In this document: positions 16,843 through 24,190 of the stretch, piece by piece | How positions within the stretch are numbered: the first letter of the stretch is position 1 | How the letters are laid out: every line of letters begins with the position of its first letter | NCBI GenBank assembly: GCA_003252075.1 | Contig: QKDO01000081.1 | Location: 1-36,799 of the forward strand | Origin: Nitrospirota bacterium | GTDB taxonomy: Bacteria; Nitrospirota; Thermodesulfovibrionia; Thermodesulfovibrionales; UBA6898 | Length of the DNA stretch: 36,799 nt | Direction: 5' to 3' | Translations under genes and position numbers: made by a program | Notes under the pieces: generated by a model | Databases searched by the model: none | What the model saw: only the letters and a program-made list of their open reading frames with translations | What the model was told of the DNA's origin: nothing

Positions 16843-17610
16843 TTAAATCGTGATCAGTTCAACGCGCGCGAGCCAGAGAAGCCATCCCTCGCTCAGGTTG
16901 TCCCTGACGAGTGCGCTCATGGCGGTGTTTGCATGCTGGTTTACCTCGATCACCCTTCCGGTCATGGGTGCGATCAGGTCATCGGTCTGCCCGCTGCTCG
17001 TAAGGACCTTGCCGAAGCTTTCTCCTGCCATGATGGTCCTCAGATGTGGGGAAACCTCTATGGAAGCGAGTTGGCCGGCCAGGAGCCAGTACCGCGCATC
17101 GCAGCCGACTTCCCATATGTTGTTCTTCAGCGGCCTCGCCCACGTCCCTTCCTTATAGAACAGGACAGGATTCTGCGTGTCCCGCAGATTGACGATGTCG
17201 TTTCTGAACTCATCGATGAAAGCCTTTCTCAGGATCCAGCCCCGGTTGTCAAATATCTTACGTGCAACATTCAGCATGAACTCGGGGGTAAAGGGCTTTT
17301 CGATAAACTCGAAGGCACCGAGCCTGACGGATTCCTTGGCATCTTCAAGGGTAGGATATCCCGTGATGATGACGACATCGAGCTTCGGCTGAACGTTCTT
17401 TGATTCCCGGAGAACCGTGATGCCGTTCATGTCGGGCAGCCTGACATCTGAGATCAGCAGGTCGAACTCTTCGGTCGACACCTTCTTGATGGCATCTTCT
17501 CCCTTGTCGACGGTAATGATGTTGAACCCTTCGGCACCGAGAATCCTCTTGCAACTCAGCGTAACGACGGGATCATCATCAAGAACTAGTATCTTCCCCT
17601 TATTTTCCAT
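16843..17610 (-). CDS. response-regulator receiver fused to a GcvH-like domain without lipoyl lysine
   Basis: A 255-residue protein. Residues 1-125 form a receiver with Asp11-13, phospho-acceptor Asp55 (LLISDVRLPD), Thr83 and Lys105. Residues about 150-250 resemble glycine-cleavage H protein / lipoyl domains: IMAGESFGKVL, then DLIAPMTGRVIEVNQHAN, then EGWLLWLARV. In H proteins the lipoylated Lys sits in the turn before the D-L-x-A-P segment; here that position is Gly207 (TSSGQTDDLIAP), so the domain cannot be lipoylated in the normal way. No output DNA-binding or enzymatic domain is present. It lies between a lone receiver and the REC-NuoE fusion. It may be a scaffold or allosteric docking module; this is speculation. 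Confidence 0.88.
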   Translation of the reverse strand: MENKGKILVLDDDPVVTLSCKRILGAEGFNIITVDKGEDAIKKVSTEEFDLLISDVRLPDMNGITVLRESKNVQPKLDVVIITGYPTLEDAKESVRLGAFEFIEKPFTPEFMLNVARKIFDNRGWILRKAFIDEFRNDIVNLRDTQNPVLFYKEGTWARPLKNNIWEVGCDARYWLLAGQLASIEVSPHLRTIMAGESFGKVLTSSGQTDDLIAPMTGRVIEVNQHANTAMSALVRDNLSEGWLLWLARVELITI

Positions 17611-17663
17611 GGCTGCCCTCCTTATGATGCTGCATGTCCGGTATCATACACGGCCTGCAGCCC

Positions 17664-18038
17664 TTACTTGTTTCGTATCTTAAAGACATTCGACACCGTG
17701 GCAATGAGCGTGTCGGGGGTAAAAGGCTTTTCGATATAGTCGAAAGCCCCGAGCTTGATAGCCTTTACAGCGGTCTCGACGGTCTGATACCCGGTTACGA
17801 TGACAACATCTGTCGCCGGCCATTTTCCCTTGATGTTCGCGAGCACCTCTATGCCGTCCATATTCGGCATCTTGAGGTCGGTGAGGACGAGGTCAAAGGA
17901 CTCCTCCTCCAGTAGTTTCAGTCCCTCAGGACCGTTCTTTGCCATCTTGAGCTCATATCCTTCAGGCACGAGCGTCCGGCTGCAGCTCAACCGAACGATG
18001 TCTTCATCGTCTATGACGAGTATTTTCCCCTTGCTCAT
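17664..18038 (-). CDS. single-domain response regulator
   Basis: A 124-residue CheY-like receiver with no output domain. Asp10/Asp11 (VIDDED), phospho-acceptor Asp54 (LVLTDLKMP), Thr in IVTGYQT and Lys in YIEKPFTPD are all present, so it should be phosphorylatable. Its start overlaps the 3' end of the sensor kinase gene by 4 bp, making it the direct cognate partner. It could act as a phosphate shuttle or sink for the two receiver fusions encoded next; their receivers share the TGY and KPFTP signatures with it, suggesting duplication. Confidence 0.93.
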   Translation of the reverse strand: MSKGKILVIDDEDIVRLSCSRTLVPEGYELKMAKNGPEGLKLLEEESFDLVLTDLKMPNMDGIEVLANIKGKWPATDVVIVTGYQTVETAVKAIKLGAFDYIEKPFTPDTLIATVSNVFKIRNK

Positions 18039-19612
18039 GATGTCTCCTTCAGTGCCGGGAGTCTTATAATGAAGCTGGTGCCCTCTCCGACCTTGGTGTT
18101 GATCGTGATCTTGCCGCCATGCTCCTGAATGATACCATGGGTCACGGCAAGGCCAAGTCCTGTGCCCTTGCCGACGGGTTTGGTGGTAAAAAAGGGCTCG
18201 AAGATCTTTTCGAGATCTTCATCCTTGATGCCGTACCCCGTATCTTTAAACTCTATTTCCACGAAATCATGATCGTGTTCCTTCACGTTCTTGGTTGTTA
18301 TGGTGATCGTTCCTTTGCCTTCGCATGCGTCTGCAGCATTGACGATCATGTTAAGGAATACCTGCTGTAACTGCGGCGCATCCGCCTTGATCCGTGCAAG
18401 CGAGGGGTCGAAGTTGGTAACCAGCGTAATATTGAAGAAGTCCGCCTTGTTCCTTACGATGTTGAGCGAACTGCCTAATACATCGTTGATGTTCGTAGGG
18501 GACTTTTCAGCCGTATTGGCCCGTGCAAACCCGAGCAACCCCTTGATGATATTAGAGCACCGGTTTGCCTGATCGATGATGACCTCGACATCCTCATATT
18601 CCTCAGAACCTTTCGGGAATTTTTTCAGGAGCAGATGGCCGAAGGTCACAATGCCGGTAAGGGGACTGTTGATCTCATGGGCAACGCCTGCTGCCATCCT
18701 GCCGAGGGAAGCCAGCTTTTCGGAGTGGACGAGCTGCTGCTGAGCGCGATGAATCGCATCGGTCTTCTCCTGGACCTTTCTTTCAAGCTTATTGCCCCAG
18801 TTCATCAGCTCGTTTTTCGCCTTTTTGAGCTCTGCGTTCATGGCATTGAATGTTTCCGCGAGCTCGCCGATCTCGTCTCTTCGATGGATTTCGATATGGT
18901 GGTCAAGATCCCCGGATGCCACTTTTCTCATGCCCTGCGAAAGAAGGGTCAGGGGCGTGGAAACAAGGTTCCAGAGGATGATGCAGAGCGTTGCCGATAT
19001 TACGACAGAGAAAGCGAGCACATATGCCGTTATCGCGATGCCCTGCTGCATGATGCTTTTGTCGAGGAGCTCAAGGGAAAGGTCAGCCTGGACAAGCCCG
19101 AGCATACGCTTGTTTTTGGGGTGGACATGGCATGCGGCAGTTGAGCAGGAAAATTCGTTGTATATGGGCTGTACGATGCTGAGGACCCGGTAATGTTCCC
19201 CTTTGGTTACCTTCCAGCTCGGGGTAACCTTTGCCGGCCCCGAAGAATCGTGGCATTTCAAGCAGACCGGGGCATTTTTGTCAATGACCGTGCCGACCAT
19301 CTTCTTGTCCGATGAGTAAGCGATTTTTCCCGTGCAATTGAAGATCTGGACATTCTGCACGCCTTCGGCAACGCCGACAGCCTCAACGGTCTGCTGGATA
19401 AGCAGGTCCTGATTGGTAAGCATTCCGTACCGTGTACTGTTCCGTATGTAGTCAACAAAGGAATATCCGTACTTTACCGAACTCGCCAGGAGCTCCTTTT
19501 CCTGGTGCTTGAAGAGGAAAAACCAGAAAAGCAGGCTGCCGACTACCATGAGGGTGCCGATAGTCAGAATGAGCTTTCCCGTGAGTGAGTGAAATGATTT
19601 TTTTACGCGCAT
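18035..19612 (-). CDS. sensor histidine kinase with periplasmic c-type heme motifs
   Basis: A 525-residue membrane kinase. TM1 covers about residues 12-34. The periplasmic sensor (about 36-190) contains a canonical heme c motif CLKCH (117-121) and a spaced C-x4-CH motif CSTAACH (156-162) followed by HVHP. TM2 covers about 191-213, then come HAMP (about 214-268), a coiled linker, the H box [11 protein letters not shown] with phospho-acceptor His312, N box [10 protein letters not shown], and G1/G2 boxes (DTGYGI, GTGLGL). Heme-bearing sensor domains of this type are expected to sense redox potential or small ligands such as NO, CO or O2. It heads the minus-strand cluster and starts 113 bp from the divergent nuo operon. 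No strong ribosome-binding site precedes the ATG. Confidence 0.93.
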   Translation of the reverse strand: MRVKKSFHSLTGKLILTIGTLMVVGSLLFWFFLFKHQEKELLASSVKYGYSFVDYIRNSTRYGMLTNQDLLIQQTVEAVGVAEGVQNVQIFNCTGKIAYSSDKKMVGTVIDKNAPVCLKCHDSSGPAKVTPSWKVTKGEHYRVLSIVQPIYNEFSCSTAACHVHPKNKRMLGLVQADLSLELLDKSIMQQGIAITAYVLAFSVVISATLCIILWNLVSTPLTLLSQGMRKVASGDLDHHIEIHRRDEIGELAETFNAMNAELKKAKNELMNWGNKLERKVQEKTDAIHRAQQQLVHSEKLASLGRMAAGVAHEINSPLTGIVTFGHLLLKKFPKGSEEYEDVEVIIDQANRCSNIIKGLLGFARANTAEKSPTNINDVLGSSLNIVRNKADFFNITLVTNFDPSLARIKADAPQLQQVFLNMIVNAADACEGKGTITITTKNVKEHDHDFVEIEFKDTGYGIKDEDLEKIFEPFFTTKPVGKGTGLGLAVTHGIIQEHGGKITINTKVGEGTSFIIRLPALKETS

Positions 19613-19655
19613 TGATAAAAAATTTAAATCATTTACAACAATTAAAGCAAGAAAA

Positions 19656-19673
19656 AACCTAAAGCTGTAGGTT
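19656..19673. promoter_or_regulatory. dyad in the kinase/nuoA divergent intergenic region
   Basis: An 18-bp inverted repeat, AACCTA-N6-TAGGTT, lies between the start of the heme-sensor kinase (19612) and the nuoA -35 box (19686), flanked by A-rich sequence on the left and T-rich on the right. It could be an operator shared by both directions. As a hairpin with flanking T runs it could also block transcription in either direction. Confidence 0.4.
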
Positions 19674-19685
19674 CAATTTTTTTGC

Positions 19686-19714
19686 TTGACATATTCGTTT
19701 GCATATCCTATAAA
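19686..19714 (+). promoter_or_regulatory. nuo operon sigma-70-type promoter
   Basis: TTGACA (19686-19691, exact consensus), a 17-bp spacer and TATAAA (19709-19714). Transcription would begin near 19721, only a few bases before the first nuoA ATG. Confidence 0.75.
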
Positions 19715-19740
19715 ATTATACCGTCATGCCCGGAACTTTT

Positions 19741-20097
19741 ATGCCTTCTGAATATTTAGGGGTACTTATCTTCCTGATGGTCGCTACGGCCTTCAGTATA
19801 GGCGCGCTGGTTCTCGGCGAGTTCTTTCGCCTCAGAAGGCCCTATGCCGAGAAGCTCATGCCCTATGAATCCGGCAATATCCCTGTCGGTGAGCCCCATA
19901 TGAGATTTTCCGTCAAGTTCTATATCATAGCCATGCTGTTTGTTGTGTTCGACGTGGAAGCGGTCTTCCTCTATCCCTGGGCAGTGGTGTTTGACAAGAT
20001 CGGCCTCTACGCATTTGTCGAAATGGTGATCTTTATCGTGATCCTGTTCGTCGGATACATCTACGCATGGAGAAAGGAGGCCTTTGTATGGGACTGA
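19741..20097 (+). CDS. nuoA: NADH-quinone oxidoreductase subunit A
   Basis: A small membrane subunit of complex I at the junction of the peripheral and membrane arms. From the chosen start ([13 protein letters not shown]) it has 118 residues, three transmembrane segments, and the conserved loop YESGNIPVG after the first (KLMPYESG). An in-frame ATG at 19726 would add five residues. I prefer 19741 because the predicted transcription start near 19721 would leave the first ATG essentially leaderless, and because homologues begin close to the EYLPILIF segment. It overlaps nuoB by 10 bp. Confidence 0.93.
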   Translation: MPSEYLGVLIFLMVATAFSIGALVLGEFFRLRRPYAEKLMPYESGNIPVGEPHMRFSVKFYIIAMLFVVFDVEAVFLYPWAVVFDKIGLYAFVEMVIFIVILFVGYIYAWRKEAFVWD

Positions 20098-20621
20098 TCA
20101 CCACGCTCAGCACGCCTTCCCAGCAGCTGGTTGAGGTTGAAGAAGGAACGAAGATCCTTGCACCGAATATCATCATCTCCACGATGGACAAGCTGATCAA
20201 CTGGGGAAGAACGTCGTCACTGTGGCCCATGACGTTCGGTCTGGCCTGATGCGCCATCGAGATGATGGCCGTGTATGCCAGTCACAATGATCTTGACAGA
20301 ATGGGAATCATCCCCCGAGGCTCTCCTCGGCAGTCTGACTTTATGTTTGTCGCCGGCACCGTGACGAAGAAGATGTCAGAGATCGTCAGGCGCGTCTATG
20401 ACCAGATGCCGGAGCCGCGATATGTTATTTCCGTAGGAAGCTGTGCCAACAGCGGCGGTATATTCGACACCTACAGCACGGTTCAGGGATGCGATACATT
20501 TCTGCCTATTGACGTATACATTCCCGGCTGTCCGCCGCGGCCCGAGGCCTTTATTGACGGGATCATCAGGCTGCAGGAAAAGATAAGGCACGAGCAGTTC
20601 CGGTGGAGCCGCTGGAGATAA
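20088..20621 (+). CDS. nuoB: NADH-quinone oxidoreductase subunit B, interrupted by in-frame TGA at an N2-cluster cysteine
   Basis: The subunit carrying the terminal [4Fe-4S] cluster N2, which passes electrons to quinone. It starts at the ATG at 20088 with AGGAGG 7 nt upstream. The frame reads through [11 protein letters not shown], then TGA (20247-20249), then [14 protein letters not shown] and on to the TAA at 20621, for 177 codons in total. In all NuoB proteins I know, this site is Cys-Cys and both residues bind N2; the TGA is exactly the first Cys. The other ligands ([21 protein letters not shown]) and the whole downstream sequence are intact. This suggests selenocysteine decoding or a single-base error or recent mutation rather than decay. 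If TGA stops translation, only 53 residues are made and complex I cannot form. Confidence 0.85.
20247..20249 (+). other. in-frame TGA at the first N2 Cys codon of nuoB (candidate selenocysteine)
   Basis: This TGA codon is followed by TGC GCC ATC GAG. Downstream RNA could form a 6-bp hairpin (GCCATC/GATGGC, 20253-20269, loop GAGAT). That coding sequence is conserved (AIEMMA), so the hairpin may be incidental. A second small hairpin (TGGC/GCCA, 20266-20280) has its 7-nt loop about 21 nt after the TGA with G in the second position, roughly where bacterial SECIS loops lie, but its stem is only 4 bp. The SECIS evidence is therefore weak. Confidence 0.5.
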
Positions 20622-20695
20622 GAGAAGTTTACATCCCATAGCCTGCAGGTGAGAAGAACCGAAGGGTTGCGGACGAAGGGCAAGAACTGAGATAC

Positions 20696-21229
20696 ATGGA
20701 ACCAATTCAGATTGCAGAGAGACTGAAGGAGCGTTTTCCCGAAGAAGTTCTTGATGTCAAGGAGTTCAGGGGGCAGGTCTCGGTCACGGTTGGAAAAGGC
20801 AGGATCCTTGAGATATGCAGATATCTCCACGATGAACCTGACCTTTACCTTGATTACCTCATAGACCTCTGTGGTGTTGACTATCTTGGCAAAAAAGATA
20901 ACCGGTTCGAAGTTGTCTATCACCTGTATTCCATACGGCATCGTCACGCACTCCGCCTTAAGGCTGAGGTTCCCCAAAACGATGCAAGAATCGACTCGGT
21001 CATGCCGGTCTGGATCGGGGTTAACTGGCATGAGCGTGAATGTTACGACCTGTTCGGCATTGTCTTTTCCGGACATCCAGACCTGAGGAGGGTGCTCCTT
21101 CCCGAGGATTGGGAAGGATATCCGCTCAGGAAGGACTATCCGCTGAAAGGACCCGATACGGAGTGGAGCGGGTTCACAGACGTACTGGAACGATCGAAGA
21201 AGTACAGACAGTTTGACTGGTACCAGTGA
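20696..21229 (+). CDS. nuoC: NADH-quinone oxidoreductase subunit C (30 kDa)
   Basis: A peripheral-arm subunit of complex I packed against NuoD. 177 residues, with the family signature [21 protein letters not shown] split as [12 protein letters not shown] and [14 protein letters not shown], then [10 protein letters not shown]. It is a separate gene, not fused to nuoD. A 74-bp gap separates it from nuoB, the largest within the operon; no alternative gene is seen in it. The nuoD ATG lies one base after its stop. Confidence 0.96.
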   Translation: MEPIQIAERLKERFPEEVLDVKEFRGQVSVTVGKGRILEICRYLHDEPDLYLDYLIDLCGVDYLGKKDNRFEVVYHLYSIRHRHALRLKAEVPQNDARIDSVMPVWIGVNWHERECYDLFGIVFSGHPDLRRVLLPEDWEGYPLRKDYPLKGPDTEWSGFTDVLERSKKYRQFDWYQ

Positions 21230-21230
21230 G

Positions 21231-22421
21231 ATGGAAGATATAGAAAAACCCTTTGAGACAAAAGAACTGACGATCAGCATGGGGCCCCAGCATCCTGCGA
21301 CCCACGGTGTCCTGCGGCTGGTTCTGCAGCTTAACGGAGAGAACGTCGTCAAGTGTACTCCCTACGTAGGGTACCTGCACCGGGGCGTTGAAAAGCTCGG
21401 AGAACACAGGACCTACTTTGCTGCCCTTCCGCTGACGGACAGACTTGACTACATATCATCCATGAACAACAACGTGGGGTATGTCAATGCTGTCGAGAAG
21501 CTGTTCGGTATCGAGGCCCCGGAACGGGCGAAATATATCAGGACTATGGTTGCCGAAATGGGCAGGATATCGAGCCATATCATATGGCTCGGCACGCATG
21601 TGCTGGACATCGGCGCTACTACGCCCTTCCTTCTTTCCATGGCGCAAAGGGAAAGGATCCTCGACCTCTTTGAAATGCTTTGCGGCGCGCGTCTTACGGT
21701 GAGTTACCCGCGGGTCGGCGGCGTCCGCAATGATATCAGCCAGGAGTTCCTCGATCTGCTGTACGAGTTTGTACTCGACTTCCCGTCAAACATGGACGAC
21801 TTTGAGACCCTGGTGACCGAAAACAGGATATGGAAGGAACGAACCGTCGATATCGGTGTCATTTCTGCCGAGGAAGCGGTCAACTGGGGCCTTACCGGCG
21901 GTACGCTGCGCGGCTCCGGGGTCGATTACGACGTGCGGAAATATTTCCCCTACGATGCTTATGACAGGGTCGAGTTCGACGTGCCGGTGGGCAAGAAGGG
22001 TGATTGCTACGACCGGTACCTCGTCAGGGTAGGCGAGCTGCGGCAGGCGAACCGGATAATCAAGCAGTGCATCGAGAACCTTCCGGCAGGGCCGGTCATG
22101 GCAGATGCTCCGAAGTTCACACTCCCGCCGAAAGACATGGTCCTGAAGGATATGGAGCACCTGATCCACCAGTTCATTCTTATCACGAAAGGGCCGACCG
22201 TGCCGGAAGGCGAGGTCTATGTGGGATCTGAGGTGCCGAAAGGGGAACTCGGGTTTTATTTCGTGAGTGACGGCACGGGAAAGCCTTACAGGATGAGGGT
22301 CCGCTCCCCATCCTTTGTGCACGCGTCGGTGCTCCCGAGGCTCAGCGAGGGAGGCCTTATCGCAGACGTGATCGCAAACATCGGAACGATAGACATCGTT
22401 CTCGGTGAGTGTGACCGGTAA
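21231..22421 (+). CDS. nuoD: NADH-quinone oxidoreductase subunit D (49 kDa)
   Basis: Together with NuoB this subunit forms the quinone-binding pocket of complex I. 396 residues from the chosen ATG ([13 protein letters not shown]), containing the signatures [34 protein letters not shown] and the C-terminal ERCD-equivalent [10 protein letters not shown], as in NiFe-hydrogenase-related large subunits. A TTG at 21213 is in frame and would overlap nuoC by 17 bp; the ATG one base past the nuoC stop is the simpler choice. Confidence 0.97.
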   Translation: MEDIEKPFETKELTISMGPQHPATHGVLRLVLQLNGENVVKCTPYVGYLHRGVEKLGEHRTYFAALPLTDRLDYISSMNNNVGYVNAVEKLFGIEAPERAKYIRTMVAEMGRISSHIIWLGTHVLDIGATTPFLLSMAQRERILDLFEMLCGARLTVSYPRVGGVRNDISQEFLDLLYEFVLDFPSNMDDFETLVTENRIWKERTVDIGVISAEEAVNWGLTGGTLRGSGVDYDVRKYFPYDAYDRVEFDVPVGKKGDCYDRYLVRVGELRQANRIIKQCIENLPAGPVMADAPKFTLPPKDMVLKDMEHLIHQFILITKGPTVPEGEVYVGSEVPKGELGFYFVSDGTGKPYRMRVRSPSFVHASVLPRLSEGGLIADVIANIGTIDIVLGECDR

Positions 22422-22452
22422 ATATTACGGGAAGAGGCAGACAAGGACAATA

Positions 22453-22917
22453 ATGTTCAGTAGTGCGGCAAAACAGGAGATCGAGGATATCAGGACGAAA
22501 TACCCGAATGCCCGGGCAGCTCTCCTGCCTACGATCTATGTTGCCCAGAGGGAGTTCGGATGGCTCTCCTCCGAGGCTTATGATGCAGTCGCTGACCTTC
22601 TTAACGTTCCGAAGGCAACCGTGCGGGGGGTTGCGACGTTCTATGCCATGTACAAGCAGAAGCCCATGGGCAGGCACCTTATCCAGCTTTGTACCAATGT
22701 CTCCTGCATGATCCTCGGTGCCGAACGGCTCGTCGATTTCCTGAAGATCACATATGGCGTCGAACCGGGCGGCGTATCGCCGGACGGCCGTTTTTCGCTC
22801 GTCATCATGGAGTGTATCGGGGCCTGCGGTACAGCTCCTGCAATGCTCGTCAATGATGACTTCCACGACAACCTTACGGAGAAGAAACTGCAGGAAATCC
22901 TGGAGAAATACACGTAG
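22453..22917 (+). CDS. nuoE: NADH-quinone oxidoreductase subunit E (24 kDa)
   Basis: The [2Fe-2S] (N1a) subunit of the complex I NADH module. The start at 22453 (MFSSAAKQEIEDI) is supported by AAGGA 6 nt upstream; the frame is open back to a GTG at 22405 inside nuoD. 154 residues, with cluster ligands in CTNVSC and CIGAC. It is the stand-alone counterpart of the NuoE domain fused to a receiver at 15.9-16.8 kb. Confidence 0.95.
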   Translation: MFSSAAKQEIEDIRTKYPNARAALLPTIYVAQREFGWLSSEAYDAVADLLNVPKATVRGVATFYAMYKQKPMGRHLIQLCTNVSCMILGAERLVDFLKITYGVEPGGVSPDGRFSLVIMECIGACGTAPAMLVNDDFHDNLTEKKLQEILEKYT

Positions 22918-22923
22918 AGCACC

Positions 22924-24186
22924 ATGGAAACGATACTGTTAAAGAACATACAGAATCCCAACTCGGCCGACATTGCCGAGTATAAGAAGGCTGGCGGGTA
23001 TGCAAGCATCCGGAAGGCGCTCGGGATGGAACCTCAGCAGGTCATTGACGAGGTAAAGAAGGCCGGACTCCGCGGCCGCGGCGGCGCGGGGTTCCCTGTT
23101 GCCATGAAATGGACCTTTGCTTCAGCCGATCCGAAGTTCCCGAAGTACCTGCTCTGTAATGCAGACGAGGGAGAACCGGGGACATTCAAGGACCGACCGA
23201 TCCTCGAGAAGAACCCGCATCTGCTTATCGAGGGGATGATCATCTCGGGTCACGCGCTCAAGGCTGAGTACGGATACATCTACCTGCGGGGCGAATATCC
23301 TGCTGCGAAACATATCCTTAATGCCGCGATACAGCAGGCTTACGACACTAACCTTCTCGGTGAAAATATCCTTGGCAAGGGGATCACCTTCCACCTTGCC
23401 GTGCACCAGGGAGCAGGCGCTTACATTTGCGGTGAGGAGACGGCACTCATCGAATCACTCGAAGGGGACAAGGGACAGCCGAGGATCAAGCCTCCATTCC
23501 CGGTGAACGTCGGCGTATTTTCGAAGCCGACCGTTGTCAATAATGTCGAAACGCTGTCGAACCTCCCGTATATCATAGAGGTGGGTGGCGAGACCTATGC
23601 CAAGATCGGGACCCCGGACTGCCCGGGACCGAAGATCTTCTGCATCAGCGGACATGTAGAAAAGCCCGGAATATACGAACTTCCGATGGGCACGAAGCTC
23701 AGGGATATCATCTATACGCACTGTGGCGGCATTAAGGGCGGCAAGAAGCTCAAGGCAGTCATCCCCGGCGGTATATCGACACCGGTGCTTCCTCCCGACA
23801 AGATTGATTGTCCCATGGACTTCGTGAATATGCCGAAGCATGGGAGCATGCTCGGTTCCGGTGCGGTCATCGTTATGGATGAGTCCGTTTGCCTGGTAAA
23901 GGTCTGCCACAGGGCGCTCAAGTTTTTTGAGCATGAATCCTGCGGCAAATGTACTCCCTGCCGGGAAGGCACAGGATGGCTCAGGGCCATACTCGGACGC
24001 ATCGAAAACGGCGAGGGCATGGAAGGTGACATAGACACGATGCTCGCTGTATCGGCAAATATGCTCGGCAAAACCTTCTGTCCGCTCGGCGACGGAGCTG
24101 CCTCTGTAGTGCAAAATTTCATCAAGCATTTCCGGCCTGAATTCGAAGAACATATCAGGGCAAAGAAATGTGTGGTTAACGGATAG
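22924..24186 (+). CDS. nuoF: NADH-quinone oxidoreductase subunit F (51 kDa)
   Basis: The NADH- and FMN-binding subunit of complex I with cluster N3. 420 residues, the plain complex I length, with GLRGRGGAGFPVAMKW, NADEGEPGTFKDR, an SLBB segment and the N3 site SCGKCTPCREGTGW. It lacks the N-terminal [2Fe-2S] and C-terminal 2[4Fe-4S] domains of the paralogue at 13.6-15.5 kb. Confidence 0.97.
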   Translation: METILLKNIQNPNSADIAEYKKAGGYASIRKALGMEPQQVIDEVKKAGLRGRGGAGFPVAMKWTFASADPKFPKYLLCNADEGEPGTFKDRPILEKNPHLLIEGMIISGHALKAEYGYIYLRGEYPAAKHILNAAIQQAYDTNLLGENILGKGITFHLAVHQGAGAYICGEETALIESLEGDKGQPRIKPPFPVNVGVFSKPTVVNNVETLSNLPYIIEVGGETYAKIGTPDCPGPKIFCISGHVEKPGIYELPMGTKLRDIIYTHCGGIKGGKKLKAVIPGGISTPVLPPDKIDCPMDFVNMPKHGSMLGSGAVIVMDESVCLVKVCHRALKFFEHESCGKCTPCREGTGWLRAILGRIENGEGMEGDIDTMLAVSANMLGKTFCPLGDGAASVVQNFIKHFRPEFEEHIRAKKCVVNG

Positions 24187-24190
24187 TGCG

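Noticed and set aside
20253-20269. A 6-bp hairpin just after the TGA taken as a clear SECIS element
   Set aside because: Its loop lies only about 10 nt after the TGA, closer than usual for bacterial SECIS, and the sequence encodes the conserved AIEMMA residues, so the pairing is likely incidental. It is not counted as positive evidence.
20262-20621. Separate gene beginning at the ATG after the nuoB TGA
   Set aside because: It has no ribosome-binding site and begins in the middle of the conserved NuoB sequence. It is the second part of nuoB, not a gene of its own.
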